From Candidula unifasciata (Eukaryota > Mollusca > Gastropoda > Stylommatophora > Geomitridae): a stretch of DNA of 64,000 nt. Shown here piece by piece: positions 23,980 to 36,175 of this stretch. The stretch is from positions 1-64,000 of the forward strand of contig CAJHNH020002672.1 in assembly GCA_905116865.2 (NCBI GenBank). Direction: 5' to 3'. How positions within the stretch are numbered: the stretch's first letter is position 1; the number at the start of each line of letters is the position of its first letter. Below the pieces are notes generated by a model. It was not told where the DNA came from and made no database searches. It saw nothing but the letters and a program-made list of their open reading frames with translations. The position numbers and the translations under genes are program-made.

Positions 23980-24210
23980 AAGGGCTATTTCACACGCCTT
24001 CAGACGTACTGGGCATATAGGGTTAGACCTATATTTAATAGACCAATCGGCACTGGGTCTGTGGTGTGGTCAGCATCACACAGACCATCTTACTTCCCAG
24101 GACTGTATCTGGTACCCATTCTAGGCTGGGTCGACCTGAGAACCAAGGTCATCTTTGAAAACAATTCCGTCTCCGTCACGACCTGAACCCACTACCTACA
24201 CCACGTCTGC
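23980..24210 (-). mobile_element. tRNA-derived SINE family 1, copy 1
   Basis: Body and tail match the other copies (GACCAATCGGCACTGGGT, CCAGGACTGTATCTGGTACC, GGCTGGGTCGACCTGAGA). On the minus strand the head GACGTGGTGTAGGTAGTGGG keeps the B-box GGGTTCAGGTC, but the part between the A and B boxes is deleted. Confidence 0.8.
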
Positions 24211-25424
24211 TTTTAGTACATAAATACTCCACGCATTTTTGCCTTTTGTGTACAGGGCTAGGTGGTTTTGGTGTTAGCACATGAGCTCAGCAAATTCAGG
24301 GTCTTCGCGTTTGAAGTGTTAAAATAAAACGTGTTCGTCGTTTTCGGACAGTAGAGTGAGAATCACACCGTGGAAGATATGGGGCGGGGGGCAGACCAAG
24401 TAACATTCACAAAGACGACATTTGTACATTAAAGCCAACCTTCAGTGTAGAGATGAAACGGTATTGTTTTTTTAAATGTACTCGGACATGTTGTATTAAT
24501 GTATGCCCACTGACAGACCCTCCAATTATAGAGAGACTAATTCAGCAAGGCGTGAGCGGAGGGTCTAGATGGTTTAAACACGCAAGGAAAAAAGAGAAGC
24601 GGATTAATCATCCGTATAGAATCTTTTAACTGGCTAGCGGGAACGTGGACAGAACATGAATGGTGATGTCAGTTCCTTCATGAATCCTTTAAATTCGTTC
24701 AATCTAGTGTTCGTTTTTCTTTTCATGATATTTTAACACCTTCACTGCAGTTTACTCACTAATTTCATCTGTCTGGTTGGTCCCGCCCTCCCTCCCAAAA
24801 CTGCTACCATTTGTTTGTGCCCGTCTAATTTGTCTAGACTGTATTTTTTCTCCTACCGTTTTAATTACTTGATTTGGGGAAAAAAGGGAGGAAAAAAGGG
24901 GGGGGGGGGGGGTTAACGTGTCTTTACTTTAGTTAAGTGAATCTGTGCTTTCTTGTTCATTTTTTTTTTTGGGGGGGGGGGGCATACAAATTCCCCTAAT
25001 GTGTTGATAACGGCTGCCTAGAGCAGCGTTCATTGACGGTTGTAGTTTGTCATAATGTAAAGTTGACTAGTTCCACTTTTTTTTAGTATCTCTTTATTGA
25101 TTCGTTAGTACAAAGTGCGAGGCTCGCACGATGCCTCGTTAAATCGAAAGTTGACCTTTGCTTTTGCTTATTATTTTCCAGTACACTATCATCACTCGAC
25201 ACCGGTCTAGGAATCTGGAATCCTAGAGAATTGATAAGCAAGCCAAACGATTTCTGTTAATGCCTAAAACTTCAAGGGAAAGGCGAGACGGGTCTACAAT
25301 CAGAGAGTTACTGGAGCCATCGGATTCAGAACTCTTCACTGGCTGCTAAAGATGAGGACGTGGTGCTTATGAGAATATTCTGAGTGCTGTAATGTCAGTT
25401 CGTAATTCTACGCTCAACAATTTA
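24211..25424. other. No gene seen; G-runs
   Basis: Two poly-G runs (about 24898-24912 and 24971-24982) and unsupported short ORFs. Confidence 0.35.
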
Positions 25425-25550
25425 TTGAGGTCTCAGAGATGTGGTTTTACAGAGGAATCCTTAAAATTATTGGGACAGTCAAAAAGAGCAACCCAGATGT
25501 TTTGATTGGGGCGAGGCAGACAACTTATCACCAAAATTAGAAAGTTATTT
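25425..25550 (+). mobile_element. Short RTE-like LINE fragment
   Basis: GAGGTCTCAGAGATGTGGTT, AAAAAGAGCAACCCAGATG and CAACTTATCACCAAAATTAG correspond to 713-830 of the first LINE, so this is a second dead copy of the same family. Confidence 0.75.
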
Positions 25551-25574
25551 AAGTCATCCCCTCGTGGAACGCAA

Positions 25575-25770
25575 TTTTTTTAAATTTTGAAGCCCCGCCC
25601 TGGCTTTCTTTGAATATAGCCAGGTCATAAATAGGGCCTAGCCATAGATATGGCCCAAACGACTGAAAGGGGTTTCTGGGACCTCTCCAGAGGTGATCCT
25701 TATCCGCATGGTGGCACTTTGTGTCACTGGGTGTTTATCACTTGTGTGATGTCCTGGTTGGGTACAACTA
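25575..25770 (-). mobile_element. Interspersed repeat family B, copy 4
   Basis: Reverse complement of the 12000-12195 element: TTGAAGCCCCGCCCTGGCTT at the A-rich end, GGCACTTTGTGTCACTGGGT in the core. Confidence 0.75.
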
Positions 25771-25904
25771 CCTACCTACCTACCAACATTAGACAGAGGG
25801 TCAGCATTTTTGGGTTGTATACTGAGAAAAAGGAAACTGGAACTTGTTGCGAACACTGAAGAGATTTGTGGAAAATTCGACATGGGACTATAATGCCAGA
25901 AGAT

Positions 25905-26098
25905 TTTTGGCAGTCTTTCGTCATAGAATGCGCCTTGCGTTGGTTTCGACAGTGGTATCAAGAAGGCCGACCGTCCAGCGGTAATGGCAAACGACTGGAC
26001 GTAAATGTGCCTAGAAAAACCACACAACAGCCAGGGGCTGCAATAGTCAGGTGCTGTTGGGGTTGGTTTTGCAACGTCCTGTAAAGGATACGCAACTA
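25905..26098 (+). mobile_element. tRNA-derived SINE family 2, copy 1
   Basis: Shares CTAGAAAAACCACA and the terminal CAACGTCCTGTAAAGGATAC with 63638-63855, where the tRNA-like head is complete. Head diverged or lost here. Confidence 0.65.
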
Positions 26099-26251
26099 AC
26101 CTTTTGTCATAGAGGGCTTCATAAAGTGAAGTGATGTATGCTGTTGAAGATTGCAGCTTAAGGACAGGCATGGTGGCAAGTCGTTAGGGTATTTGACCAT
26201 CATCATTTGACAGTTAGTGCCAGCAGGTAAACTTGATGAGACAGGATAAAG

Positions 26252-26327
26252 AATGAAATAACAAACTGTATTTTCCAGTGGTGGCAAACTGGGCATGCAG
26301 GCCCGTCTTACATTCAGCCCTACAGAG
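26252..26327 (-). mobile_element. Interspersed repeat family D, copy 3
   Basis: AACAAACTGTATTTTCCAGT then GGGCATGCAGGCCCGTCTTA; diverged copy without the GAAC run. Confidence 0.6.
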
Positions 26328-26604
26328 ACAAATAGCTTGAGACAACATAAGTAAACTAGAAAAAAGGATGTGACGTTCTTGTGACAACGTGAGCTGCACA
26401 ACTGTGATGCTTGTATATTTCAATATTGCAGAGGATAATAGTAAATATATAGAAATATTGCTATACGTTTAATACAAATTGTATATTAATTTTTACAATA
26501 TTAAAACATTGAAACAACATATGCTTACTGTTGATTTATGGTAAACAAAACAGTAGAGGAAAAAGTGGCGAATCGAGCACATGGTGCGTGACGTTTTAGC
26601 GATT

Positions 26605-26815
26605 TTTTAAAACAAATCAGCCTTCGGTGGGCGATGTTGTCAGCATTATGCCGACCGCCTTACTTCCCTGGACTGTACCTAGTACCGAATTTCAGCTGTG
26701 TAAACCTGAAAGCCAAAGTCTTTTTGGAAACAGAAAATTCCCACTTCATGCGGATTTGAACCCAGTTCCTTCAGGCCTGGGGCGGAGTCTAGCCGCTACA
26801 TCACCGCGTATTTCA
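26605..26815 (-). mobile_element. tRNA-derived SINE family 1, copy 2
   Basis: Minus-strand head GCGGTGATGTAGCGGCTAGA (A-box region) and GGGTTCAAATCC (B box), then the shared body; 3' tail truncated near GGTGGGCGATG. Confidence 0.8.
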
Positions 26816-27724
26816 TTTGTCTCAGCTTGTTTATTTATTTCACCGACATGGTTGTCTTCTAAGAATTTAAAAGAAACAAAACATAAATGACTGGTGTGAT
26901 CACAACAGCATGGCTACAAACCACTGGGGACTGGAGAGGTGGAAAATTGGCAAACAAGAGCCCAGACAATCCCAAACAAACTACAGTGCGTTTTAAAACC
27001 TATGCCGTCACACTTCAACAATTTCCCTTACAGTTATCCCGAAAATTCCTATACAGATCAAAATGAACTGTTTGCATATGGCTTTAGATTTCCTATCTCT
27101 TTGTGACTATCATTTACAATTGCGAAAATGCTGCAGTTTTCTTAAAGAGCGAAAGATTATTATGATAGCCAACTCCCCACTCAATGAAAAATGAACAACT
27201 CAGGGGGGAATAATGCTGGAGATGACTATCTGAGAATCAAACGCCTACGATACGCAGGCAATTTGATGTTTTAACGCGTTGCCCTTCCTCAGTTTACCCA
27301 GGGTGTTGTAACCATGCTGATTGTTTACTTTGAACTGGCTGTCTTTTTTTCCCCTTTCATACACAGCAACTATGGCAAACTGAAAACTAGATGTTCGCTT
27401 ATATTTGTTTTGTGTAAATACTTACCAGGACATTTTTATGCCGAATGTCGAACGTCAACAACCTGCACGGGACGGTTACCGACCTATAGATTGTTAAAGT
27501 TTGAAAGGACCTCTGGAACTGACTACAGACACACACACACACACTAACTAAAAAATATCAAACACAGATTTTCAAAAGAAATTATGAACTGACATTAGTA
27601 AACTAGCAATAGAAGAAGTGTTTAGTACCAGAGTCTATAAAAAGAGAAACGAACAGTAGTATGAAACCTACTATCTCTTTCTACTGCTTCATTTATTTGG
27701 ACCTGGTTCTGTCTTCTAGTCGCT
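26816..27724. other. No gene seen
   Basis: AT-rich; a short (CA)n at 27530-27543. ORFs are unsupported. Confidence 0.35.
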
Positions 27725-28260
27725 CATTGAAATGATGCGAGATGCTTTTCTGGCTTGGTCTAAGATACTTCTAAAGACGTTTGCAATGACACTGGATTCT
27801 CTAATACTATTGAACACCTCAGCTGAAAAAATCCTACCAATAATATGTGTTTTTTGTCCGTGTCGACATCCCAGCTCATCGGTCCGACACACCTGTGCTC
27901 CGTCTTCCGATGCAACAGACATCTCAGTGTTCCATACTGGTTGTTCCTTGCACAAGTTGACTGGTATATCTTCTTTCTTTACCTCTCAGTGGGTTCCTGT
28001 ATGTTTGTCCTCATTCATTACCCATTTCCAACAGGCGGCTCTGACTCTCATGTGTCTCAACGTCTCTAGAACGCAGCGCGTTCGGCACATCTGCCCTGAC
28101 ATTCTTCGTCCATTAAACACTGCAGTCACAGCAAGTCTGTCGGCTCTTTCATTTCCTATCACACAGGCGTCTCCCCGGTATGTAAAGCCAGGACATTTTC
28201 TTTGGAAATGGGATCTTCTGGATGCTGGCAACCCATTATAGTCGAAAGAAAACATCTACA
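27725..28260 (-). mobile_element. LINE remnant with RNase H domain end
   Basis: The minus frame contains PGFTYRGDACVIGNERADRL, in which GNERADRLA is the conserved last RNase H motif of I/jockey-type LINEs, followed by a Cys/Arg-rich tail. A frame change separates it from the downstream part (VWNTEMSVASEDGAQVCRTD). Confidence 0.55.
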
Positions 28261-28784
28261 AAGATAGAACAGATATTAATTTATGCGGTCCACATAATGT
28301 CACCAGTGCAATACTAGCACTGTACTCAGAAAACAAATCAGAGACTGAGACTGACATGACAATGTACCTCTTGTCGAGATTTCCGCCTCCCCAGCAGCAG
28401 CCATCTCTTCACTCTTGTCCAGCTCATGGTAATGATTCTGCCATGATTTCAGACGCACTCGGAGTTCTCATCCTGGAAGATCTGATCGACGTTTGCCAAA
28501 CCTGCAGGCACACTAGACGGTTTACCGTCTGCATGTCTGACAACTGGACCATATAGTTACAGCTTGCTGAGGAAGCCCCCTGCATGCTTACCTCCCCTAG
28601 ACAGCCATTGACGCGCTACTTGCTACAAACGTGATTGCTTCTTTAGTTCAGGGACTATCCGATAACTTCCAGTGCCACATTTGGCAGACGTGTAGCACGT
28701 ATTTACAAATAGACGAGATGCGCATCACCACATGCAGTGAAACTGTCCAATGAAGATGACCTTTAAATGAACGATGCAGTTCTT

Positions 28785-28965
28785 CTTCTTCTTCTTTAGT
28801 TCGCTTGAAATAAATTATCTATATCTGCAATGTTGTCTCTAGTATGAACTTCACTGTCTTGTGTAATTCACCCAGCGACCCGTAAAGTTTGATTTGCACC
28901 GATGTTTCTCTTGACCAAAAGTTTTGCCTTGATATGTTGTATTTGGGACATTCTTGAAGGAAATG
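28785..28965 (-). mobile_element. LINE 3' end, RNase H-LINE family, copy 1
   Basis: CTTCTTCTTCTTCTTTAGTT followed by CGCTTGAAATAAATTATCTA matches 62625-62930, which still encodes the protein end, and 37798-37865. The minus strand ends in (GAA)n. Confidence 0.7.
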
Positions 28966-29084
28966 AACAATGCAGTGAAAATGAGAATGGACTGACTTGA
29001 GATAAAAGCTGTAGAGAACAGATTCTTGGCATTGTGGACACTTTAATCAGATCACTGACTGATGAAAACACAAATGAAGGTGAT

Positions 29085-29300
29085 GAATAGTTTACACAGA
29101 TGGATCATTATTTCAGGACAAGCGAAGCTCATGTGGATTCACAGTAAACTCAAAGGGGAAAGCCATCAAGGAGATGAATGATGCCTTTACTGTTACAACC
29201 AGTAGCTTCACAACGGAAACTGTGGCTGTAACAAGGGCATTACCCTGGCTTGGTTAACACACGCCAGCATACTAAGTGCCTTAATAAATATGCTTAAGAC
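29085..29300 (+). mobile_element. LINE RNase H domain fragment
   Basis: The plus frame reads YTDGSLFQDKRSSCGFTVNS, then TTSSFTTETVAVTRALPWL: the first (TDGS) and second (E) catalytic positions of an RNase H domain. It lies opposite in orientation to the neighbouring fragments, so the region is a rearranged LINE graveyard. Confidence 0.7.
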
Positions 29301-29999
29301 AAGAATGGATTGCAACACTAAGTCCTTCGCGATTGACTGCCCTAACCCGTATTTTTGTGTCAGCCTATGCGGTTTTTTAAGGGAACGAGCGTGTTGATTA
29401 TCTTGCTGACATTGCGGTTGCTATGGCTGGTCCAGCGATGTTATCAATGTCATGCGCAGGACTTACCGTGATGACCAGTACACCAAAAAGTTCATGACTC
29501 CGTGTCCCTCTCTAGACCAATGGACATTGTGGTCCAACCTATAGCTGCAAGACATGAACATTTCACTAAGGGGGCAAGACGTTGCAATAATCAACACAGA
29601 ACAGGCGTCATCAGCCGTTTCACACTTGTTCAGCTTTTGATGAGATGATCGGAGCACGTATGGATCTGTCCGAAGTGCTGGAGAATAATTCTTACTAATC
29701 AATCACTAATCACTTGAAGTAAAATCAAGGAGAATAATCAACTGTTTCACTAAGGGAGTAATAAATCTGTTATGTTAATGACACAATGTTAGTTAGGACT
29801 GTCTAATTATTCATAGTACAATTTCTATCCTAATCACAACTCACATCAAAGCAATATGTGAACCAATAAAAAATTTCATATTGGTCATATAAATAATTAT
29901 ACGATACATAAATACAAAATCACAAATATAGATACTCTGAGGTCTAGATTTACACGACATATACCAATTATAAAACTGAGGGTTAAACTGCACCTTTTT
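29301..29999. other. No gene seen
   Basis: Unsupported short ORFs. Some may be further decayed LINE sequence. Confidence 0.35.
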
Positions 30000-30205
30000 A
30001 TTACTTTTACTGCTACTGCTGCTGCTACTACTACTACTAATAATAATACTACTGCTACTAATAATATTACTACTGCTGCTGATGCTGCTGCTATTACTAC
30101 TACTAATACTACCACAACTGCTGCTCCTACTGCTGCTGTTGCTACTACTACTAATAATACTGATGCTGATGCTGCTACTACTACTAATAATTGAGAACTG
30201 GCAAG
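30000..30205. repeat. TAC/TGC trinucleotide repeat
   Basis: Degenerate (CTA)n and (CTG)n, interspersed with AAT. Poly-Ser and poly-Val frames are artefacts. Confidence 0.93.
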
Positions 30206-31137
30206 ATTGCTGAAAAGAGAACCTGGAGAAGGTAAAGCCATAAATACCTGGACTATATGAAGGGGGCAAGGCAAAAACATTGACCTGATCCATGATTTTT
30301 GTGATCGTGTGAGTTGGCGAAACATGGCAGCTTACGAGCATCGAATATAATAATGGTGATGATTGCAAATATGACGTAGACATTCACGTCTTTCCACTGG
30401 TTGAGGCATTCGATCGGTTCTGCTGTTACGTCTTTTTTCATTCTCTTGAAGTTAAATGTTGAATACGGAATCGACATCACAGCACTCGTGACACTCTTGC
30501 AAGTGTTCAGTCCCCATCTTCAGCAGCACTACTGCTACTACTACTACTACTACAAAAGTAGAGGTTATGTTATATGCCAGGATTTGTTGGACTAATGGTT
30601 GTCCATTTGCTTTTGCCATAAACAGTCATGCAATTTGTCTGCCTCTAAACATAGAGTCACCTGTAAAGTAATCACATCTTCTAGGCGTAAACTGGCATGA
30701 ATTAGTTATTGAACTTCTGATTCTGCATCGCCCAATGGCCATTCATTGTACTCACGGCCCAATGTGATAAAAACACTTTGGCGCACTCCTCTTCTGGCCT
30801 AAATTTGTTGAGCCTGTACACGACTTCAGCTAACGCTATCCCGGCCTTTTTCTTTTCAGTCTATGACCCTTAACTCTGCTTAGGGCTTCATGCAGGAGGT
30901 GCTTCTTGTCTGCAGCTACTCTGAGATATGTCTTTGCTTGCAAAACTTTTTTAGCCTATCTGCAATAGTCGGCAGGCAAGTATTTATCGCATACATACAA
31001 CTGGGGTATCTAGTTTGCATCCCAGAATTACACAAATAGCTTCATTCTACCTTCAAGTACATCAGTGAATATCCTAGTTATAACACAGTAGGATTGAAAA
31101 GGATGTCGAAAAAATTAGTTAACATTACACCGACTAC
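30206..31137. other. No gene seen
   Basis: Unique-looking DNA with a short (CTA)n at 30530-30552. No supported exon. Confidence 0.35.
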
Positions 31138-31355
31138 TGATACTGCTACTACTACTACTACTACTACTACGGCTACTGCGACTACTGCTGCTACTACTAC
31201 CACTACTGCTGCTGCTACTTCTACTACTACTGCTGCTGCTACTACTACTACTGCTACTACTACTGCTGTTGCTGCTACTACTGCTACTGCTACTACTACA
31301 ACTACAGCTGCTGCTGCTACTACTACTATTAATACAACTACTGATACTACTACTA
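31138..31355. repeat. TAC/TGC trinucleotide repeat, second block
   Basis: Same composition as 30000-30205; about 70 triplets with TAC, TGC, GGC, TTC and TAT variants. Confidence 0.93.
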
Positions 31356-31365
31356 TCCCCCGTGT

Positions 31366-31482
31366 GGGTTCCGGGGCCCCATTGTGGGAAAAATAAGAAT
31401 AGACCCACTGCCTCCCCAAAAGCATGTCATAAGAGTCGATTAATTGAGGAGCTTCCTTTGAAGTTGGAGTGCATCTGCCGGA
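31366..31482 (-). mobile_element. Interspersed repeat family C, copy 1
   Basis: GACCCACTGCCTCCCCAAAA, GCATGTCATAAGAGTCGATT and GGAGTGCATCTGCCGG are the reverse complement of parts of 33120-33375 and 47520-47770. It is framed by trinucleotide arrays on both sides. Confidence 0.65.
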
Positions 31483-31639
31483 GAGGCAACTACTACTACT
31501 ACTACTGTATTCAAGAGAATGAGATCTGTAAAATTGATGAACACGCAACACTCAGGTTCTGGAGCAGGACTGCAGTTCAGTATTGGACGAGCAACCACTA
31601 CTACTTTACTACAATGTGCTACAGCTGGTGAACGCGAAG

Positions 31640-32035
31640 AAGAATAAAACTGCTACTACTACTATACTACTACTACACTACTACTGCAACTACTGATACT
31701 ACTGCTACTACTGCTGCTACTACTACTACTACTGCTGCTGTTGCTGCTGCTCCTCCTCCTACTACTACTACTACTACAGCCACTACTACTACAGCTTCTG
31801 CTACTACTACTAATGCTACTACTACTGCTACTACTACTGATACTACAACTACCACTACTACTATTGCTACTACTACTGCTACTGCTACTACTATTGCTAC
31901 TACTACTGGTACTACTACTGGTTATACTACGACTCCTGCTGCTACTACTACTACTGCTCCAGCTGCTACTGCTACTACTACTACTACTATTACTACTACA
32001 GCTACTACTGCTACTACTACTGCTACTACTACTGA

Positions 32036-32082
<47 letters not shown>

Positions 32083-32290
32083 GTACTAATACGATTCCTG
32101 CTGCTGTTACTACTACTACTGCTAAAGCTGCTGCCAATGCTGCTGCTGCTGCTGATACTACTACTCCCACTGCCATGCTGCTACTACAACTACTACTAAT
32201 GCTAGTACTGCTACTGCTGCTGCCACTACTACGCTTATTATTACTGCTGCTGCTAGTGTTACTACTACTAGTACAGCTAGTGATGTCCAT
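31640..32290. repeat. Long TAC/TGC trinucleotide array
   Basis: About 650 bp of CTA/CTG triplets, with a purer (TAC)n core near 32038-32080. It yields a 152-codon poly-Leu frame on plus and poly-Val/Ser frames on minus, none believable. Confidence 0.95.
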
Positions 32291-32316
32291 GGTTCTCCTT
32301 TTTTACCCAAGTTTAT

Positions 32317-32372
32317 GCTGTGTGTGTGTGTGCGCGCGCGTGCGTGCGTGCGTGCGTGCGCGCGTGTGTATG
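32317..32372. repeat. Alternating GT/GC tract
   Basis: GTGTGTGTGTGTGCGCGCGC followed by (GTGC)n and GCGCGCGTGTGTATGTGTG; about 55 bp of nearly perfect purine-pyrimidine alternation. Confidence 0.95.
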
Positions 32373-33119
32373 TGTGGTTCTGGAAGATTTTCAACACAGG
32401 TGGACTTTATAATCAGGTTGAACTTGTCCTTTCAGCATGTCGACTCTTTATTAGCTACTGAAGAAGGGGCGGGGTACGTGTGGGAATGCCCCTAGTACAG
32501 TGATGTCAGTTCTGGATTCATTCATTGATTCTGAGTTACCAGGTAATGAATGTGTTTGCCATCTCTCTTTCTCTCCAATTTACTGGTAAATAATCTGTCA
32601 CTGCAAGTCAGAACATCCCGTTCTAAAACTGTAAATAAAATGCCCTTTAACCAACGACTGTGACGGCATTGACGTTTCAAGTGCACACTTATTGTGACAA
32701 GTCGTCATGTGACGTTTATTCTATACGTCTGTTCTGTCTACTACCAAGCCGTATTTCAGTAACACTCTTGTCTTTTGTTACAGCCAGCCACGAATAGATG
32801 CAAAAGTTTCAACAAAATACCCTTACGTAACATTCTATCGTTTCAAAAAAGCCAGGGATAAAACCCAACAAATATAAAGAAAGTTACAGAAATGAACATG
32901 TATGTTTGAAGTGTACACCGGATGTTACATAAGATCTATTTTAGAATATTTTAACCTTGCCCTAGCTCCAGTTGAGGAAGTTATTTGTAAAATAGCGCAG
33001 GGACATTTCTGAAATATTCTACACAACAAGACCATATAAGGTGTTGTTAAAATGCAAGAGGAACTCTGTCAGAACTAGCTGAACAAATGTTTACCAGTCA
33101 AAATCTCTTTATGCATTCT
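32373..33119. other. No gene seen
   Basis: AT-rich unique-looking DNA. Confidence 0.35.
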
Positions 33120-33375
33120 TCTTAGTCTTCTTCTTTTTCGTCTTTACCGGCTGTAAACTCAGACGGAAAGTTCTGGTTGTTCGTTGACTTTGGACTTTTG
33201 TCTTCTTCCAGAACCTAAGCCTTTCGTGCACATCCGTTTTAGTCATCTGACTTATCTGTATGCAGATTGTTGGTTCCTTGACTTGTCAGGCCGATGCACT
33301 CCGACTTTGAAGGAAACCTCCGATTAGTCGACCCATACCACATGCTTTTGGAGAGGTACTGGGTCAATTCTTGTT
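33120..33375 (+). mobile_element. Interspersed repeat family C, copy 2
   Basis: TCTTCTTCTTTTTCGTCTTT, CGGCTGTAAACTCAGACGGA and GATGCACTCCGACTTTGAAG match 47520-47770 in the same order. Begins with a CTT-rich stretch. No ORF. Confidence 0.7.
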
Positions 33376-33543
33376 TTCCCTGCAGGTAAAACAAAATTAT
33401 GGAAAGGGGGAGGGTGTTGGGGAAGCCATAAAGTATTAAGCACAATAAGTGAGTGCTTAGAGCATCACAAAGGAAGAGGGCACCACAGAAACTTCCAACT
33501 CGCCTCGGAGCTGAGCGTACAGTCACAAAATGATACCCTTGAT

Positions 33544-33573
33544 TCTGCAACGTCTTGTCAAGGATAGGCAACT
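33544..33573 (+). mobile_element. SINE family 2 tail fragment
   Basis: CTGCAACGTCTTGTCAAGGA then TAGGCAAC is the terminal block of SINE family 2. Confidence 0.5.
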
Positions 33574-33591
33574 CATTTTTTATGTGAGAAC

Positions 33592-33668
33592 ATACACTTT
33601 TTTCCCATCATACACTTTTTTTCCCCATCATACACTTTTTTCCCCATCATACACTTTTTTCCCCATCA
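33592..33668. repeat. About 20-bp tandem repeat, four units
   Basis: CATCATACACTTTTTTCCCC repeated, with one-base differences in the T and C runs. Confidence 0.9.
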
Positions 33669-33713
33669 CTGTTTAATTTCTTTTATGGTTTATTATTGTT
33701 CATACTTTGAATT

Positions 33714-33736
33714 ACACACACACACACACACACACA
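33714..33736. repeat. (CA)n microsatellite
   Basis: About 11 CA dinucleotides. Confidence 0.95.
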
Positions 33737-35284
33737 GATATGGGAGCAGCAGTTGCCGTATCAACACGTGGGTCCGCTGGGCAGTTGCTCATAGGGACCC
33801 CATGCTAATCTGTGTATGTCAACTGACCATTTACATTCAATTTCTGTGGGTGGGCCCCAACACAGGTTTGCCCAGTGGCCCATAATGCTGTTAAGAGAAC
33901 TCTGGAATAGGGGTGTAGTTTCAGTGCTTAGTGCATTTACTGGTCTTAATCCCACCCTGGCTGAATGACAAGAAGTGCTGATTTCAACATAAAACGTTCT
34001 ACTGTGTGTGTGTGTACGCCTTTTCTTTTCCCTCCGTTGAGCTTTCTTGTCACATTTGTTGTTGTAGTTAGCACTTCTTACGCACCAAGTGACACTGTGA
34101 CACTGATGGAAGCCTAGCTATTGAGGTGCGTTTGTGTGACAGGTCACAAAGATAACACTGAAAGCCGTAACAGCCCCCGCAGATAATGCCTGCCTGAAGT
34201 CTGTCTGAGGTGCGACATCCGGCTTCCCACTCTAGCTACCCTGGTGTGATTCGATGTACGAAGGCGTTGATTATTCATCAAGTAACCGAAGGAATAAGTT
34301 ACAATGACATAACAGAAGTTTCAAGAGTGATCTCAGAGAATGATTCCAGAAAGACTGATGATAACGTGGATTGGTCACGTAATGAGAACTCGCACAATCA
34401 CTGCTGCACACGTTTATGTCTTTATTCAACGGATCATCATTATCCCACACGGCTGTAATCCATAAGTGCTCTGTTCTTCTCTTAACTCGAACCTGAGTCT
34501 GAAGAATCTCAGTGCAGTCCACGAACTCTGTTGCACCAGCGAGGATCTTGAAATATTTTGGGTAGATTTCTAACTACTAAATTACTAGAAGTCCACGTTG
34601 TGCTGAACCGGCCAGTCTATCTGCCTGCTTCTTTCTCAACATACCACTATGACCATCTATCAGGTACTTAACATACCCTCCTGCTTATGCTCTTTACCGT
34701 TTACTGTAATCTAGTTTTGTGGCTCTCTGACAAAAAAGATTAGTGAATGCGTTTGACAATTTCATGATCCTCGAGTACTACGGTTTGACTTCCGTGGTGG
34801 ACGGTTTATAAAATACCGTTCTCGGACATTAGTTCGCGACAGTCACACCACTGGACAGACTGGGGCCTCAACATGGAATGTTTCCAAAGACAGCAGAGGT
34901 ACATAGTAGCCAACCTTCCTTGTGGAGAGGGTACATCATTTATATTCAATCTCGCTTCCAACTTAAATTGATGTCTTTGTGAAAAGAGTAAAATAAACCT
35001 TTTCCACACGATTAGGCTGAATCATCAATACTGTTCGGACGAGGTGGGGGATAATGGCGAATCTCTTTCGCTAACACGACTGCGTGACCGAGGATTTAAG
35101 CTTGGGAAGCACGTCTCTGTCGTCTACGAGGCACAGACAGGAGATACTATAACCAACTGCTCATGGGAACAATCAGTAGAGGTACCTTGGAGCGGCTGCT
35201 ACATTAGACGACTGACCAGGCATGGGATTGCGCACTCTGCAAAGACGTCGATGGCCGAAACAAAACCCCATAAGGCGTACTGAG
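33737..35284. other. No gene seen
   Basis: ORFs up to about 80 codons on both strands without motifs or splice support. Confidence 0.35.
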
Positions 35285-35515
35285 CATACAGAGCTAAACC
35301 TTTATTTTAAAGACCAATCTGCACCCGGTGGTTGATGTGGCCAACATGAGGCCGATTGCCTTTATTTCCGAGGACTCTATCTAGTACCCATTTTAGGCTG
35401 GAACGAAGTGGGGGAAAGGCAATTTTCAACGAAATTCGGCTCGATGCGGACACTTGAACCTACAACCTTCGGGTTCGATGCAAGCGACTGGCCGCTATAC
35501 CAGGTTGGCTCTCTG
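35285..35515 (-). mobile_element. tRNA-derived SINE family 1, copy 3
   Basis: Minus-strand head ACCTGGTATAGCGGCCAGTC (A box) and GTAGGTTCAAGTGTCC (B box), then body and tail (AAACCTTTATTTTAAAGACC at the low-coordinate end). Nearly full length. Confidence 0.85.
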
Positions 35516-36175
35516 TGACAACAGGGTTAAGTATACACATGTGCGTGCATGTATGTCTGTGCGGGTGTCGTGTGTGGGTGTCACTGACAAAAGATAGCAA
35601 GTTTGTGGGCAGGTAGGTATGTAGGTCGCCGGTGGGTTGTCGAGCCTTAAGTGAAAACCGAACATTAGAGACCAAGACAGAAAAACATCGTGACCTGCCA
35701 AGTATGTTACAAGAGAGATAAAACCAAGATCGATGTGTGGGTTTGTTATCCCACCCAGAAGGTGGAGTCAGTCGTACAAATCGACCAACTATGAGACATC
35801 TAAAAATGGTACAATTATGTCTCCGACAAACAAGGTGCGGGGACCATCTCTAGTAGAAATATGAAGCTTTACTGGGAAAGCAGAAGCGACTGAATACATT
35901 ATTTTACATAGGAAAATTTCTAAAGTTGTCACCTGGAAATATAGATCTTGTGTGCAGTGCCCCACCTGGCACTTTCCGAGGTGACGCACGTGCATCTCTG
36001 TGTGTCAAGTTGACTTGCTATAAATAAAAATTGGTGTAGTAGTTGTTTGGGCCTCAGCACACTTGTTTGCCCATGGGCTCTATAAAGTTGTTAAGACGTC
36101 TCTGCTCGTGTGAACTTGCAAAAAAAAACACCCGATTGTTTAAAAACAATCAGTACCTACACAAGAGCAACCCAG
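35516..36175. other. No gene seen
   Basis: Short GT-rich stretch at 35535-35580. Otherwise unremarkable. Confidence 0.35.

Noticed and set aside
31078..32397. Poly-Leu, poly-Ser, poly-Thr and poly-Val ORFs
   Set aside because: All frames of a TAC/TGC triplet array; homopolymer translations on both strands are not believable genes.
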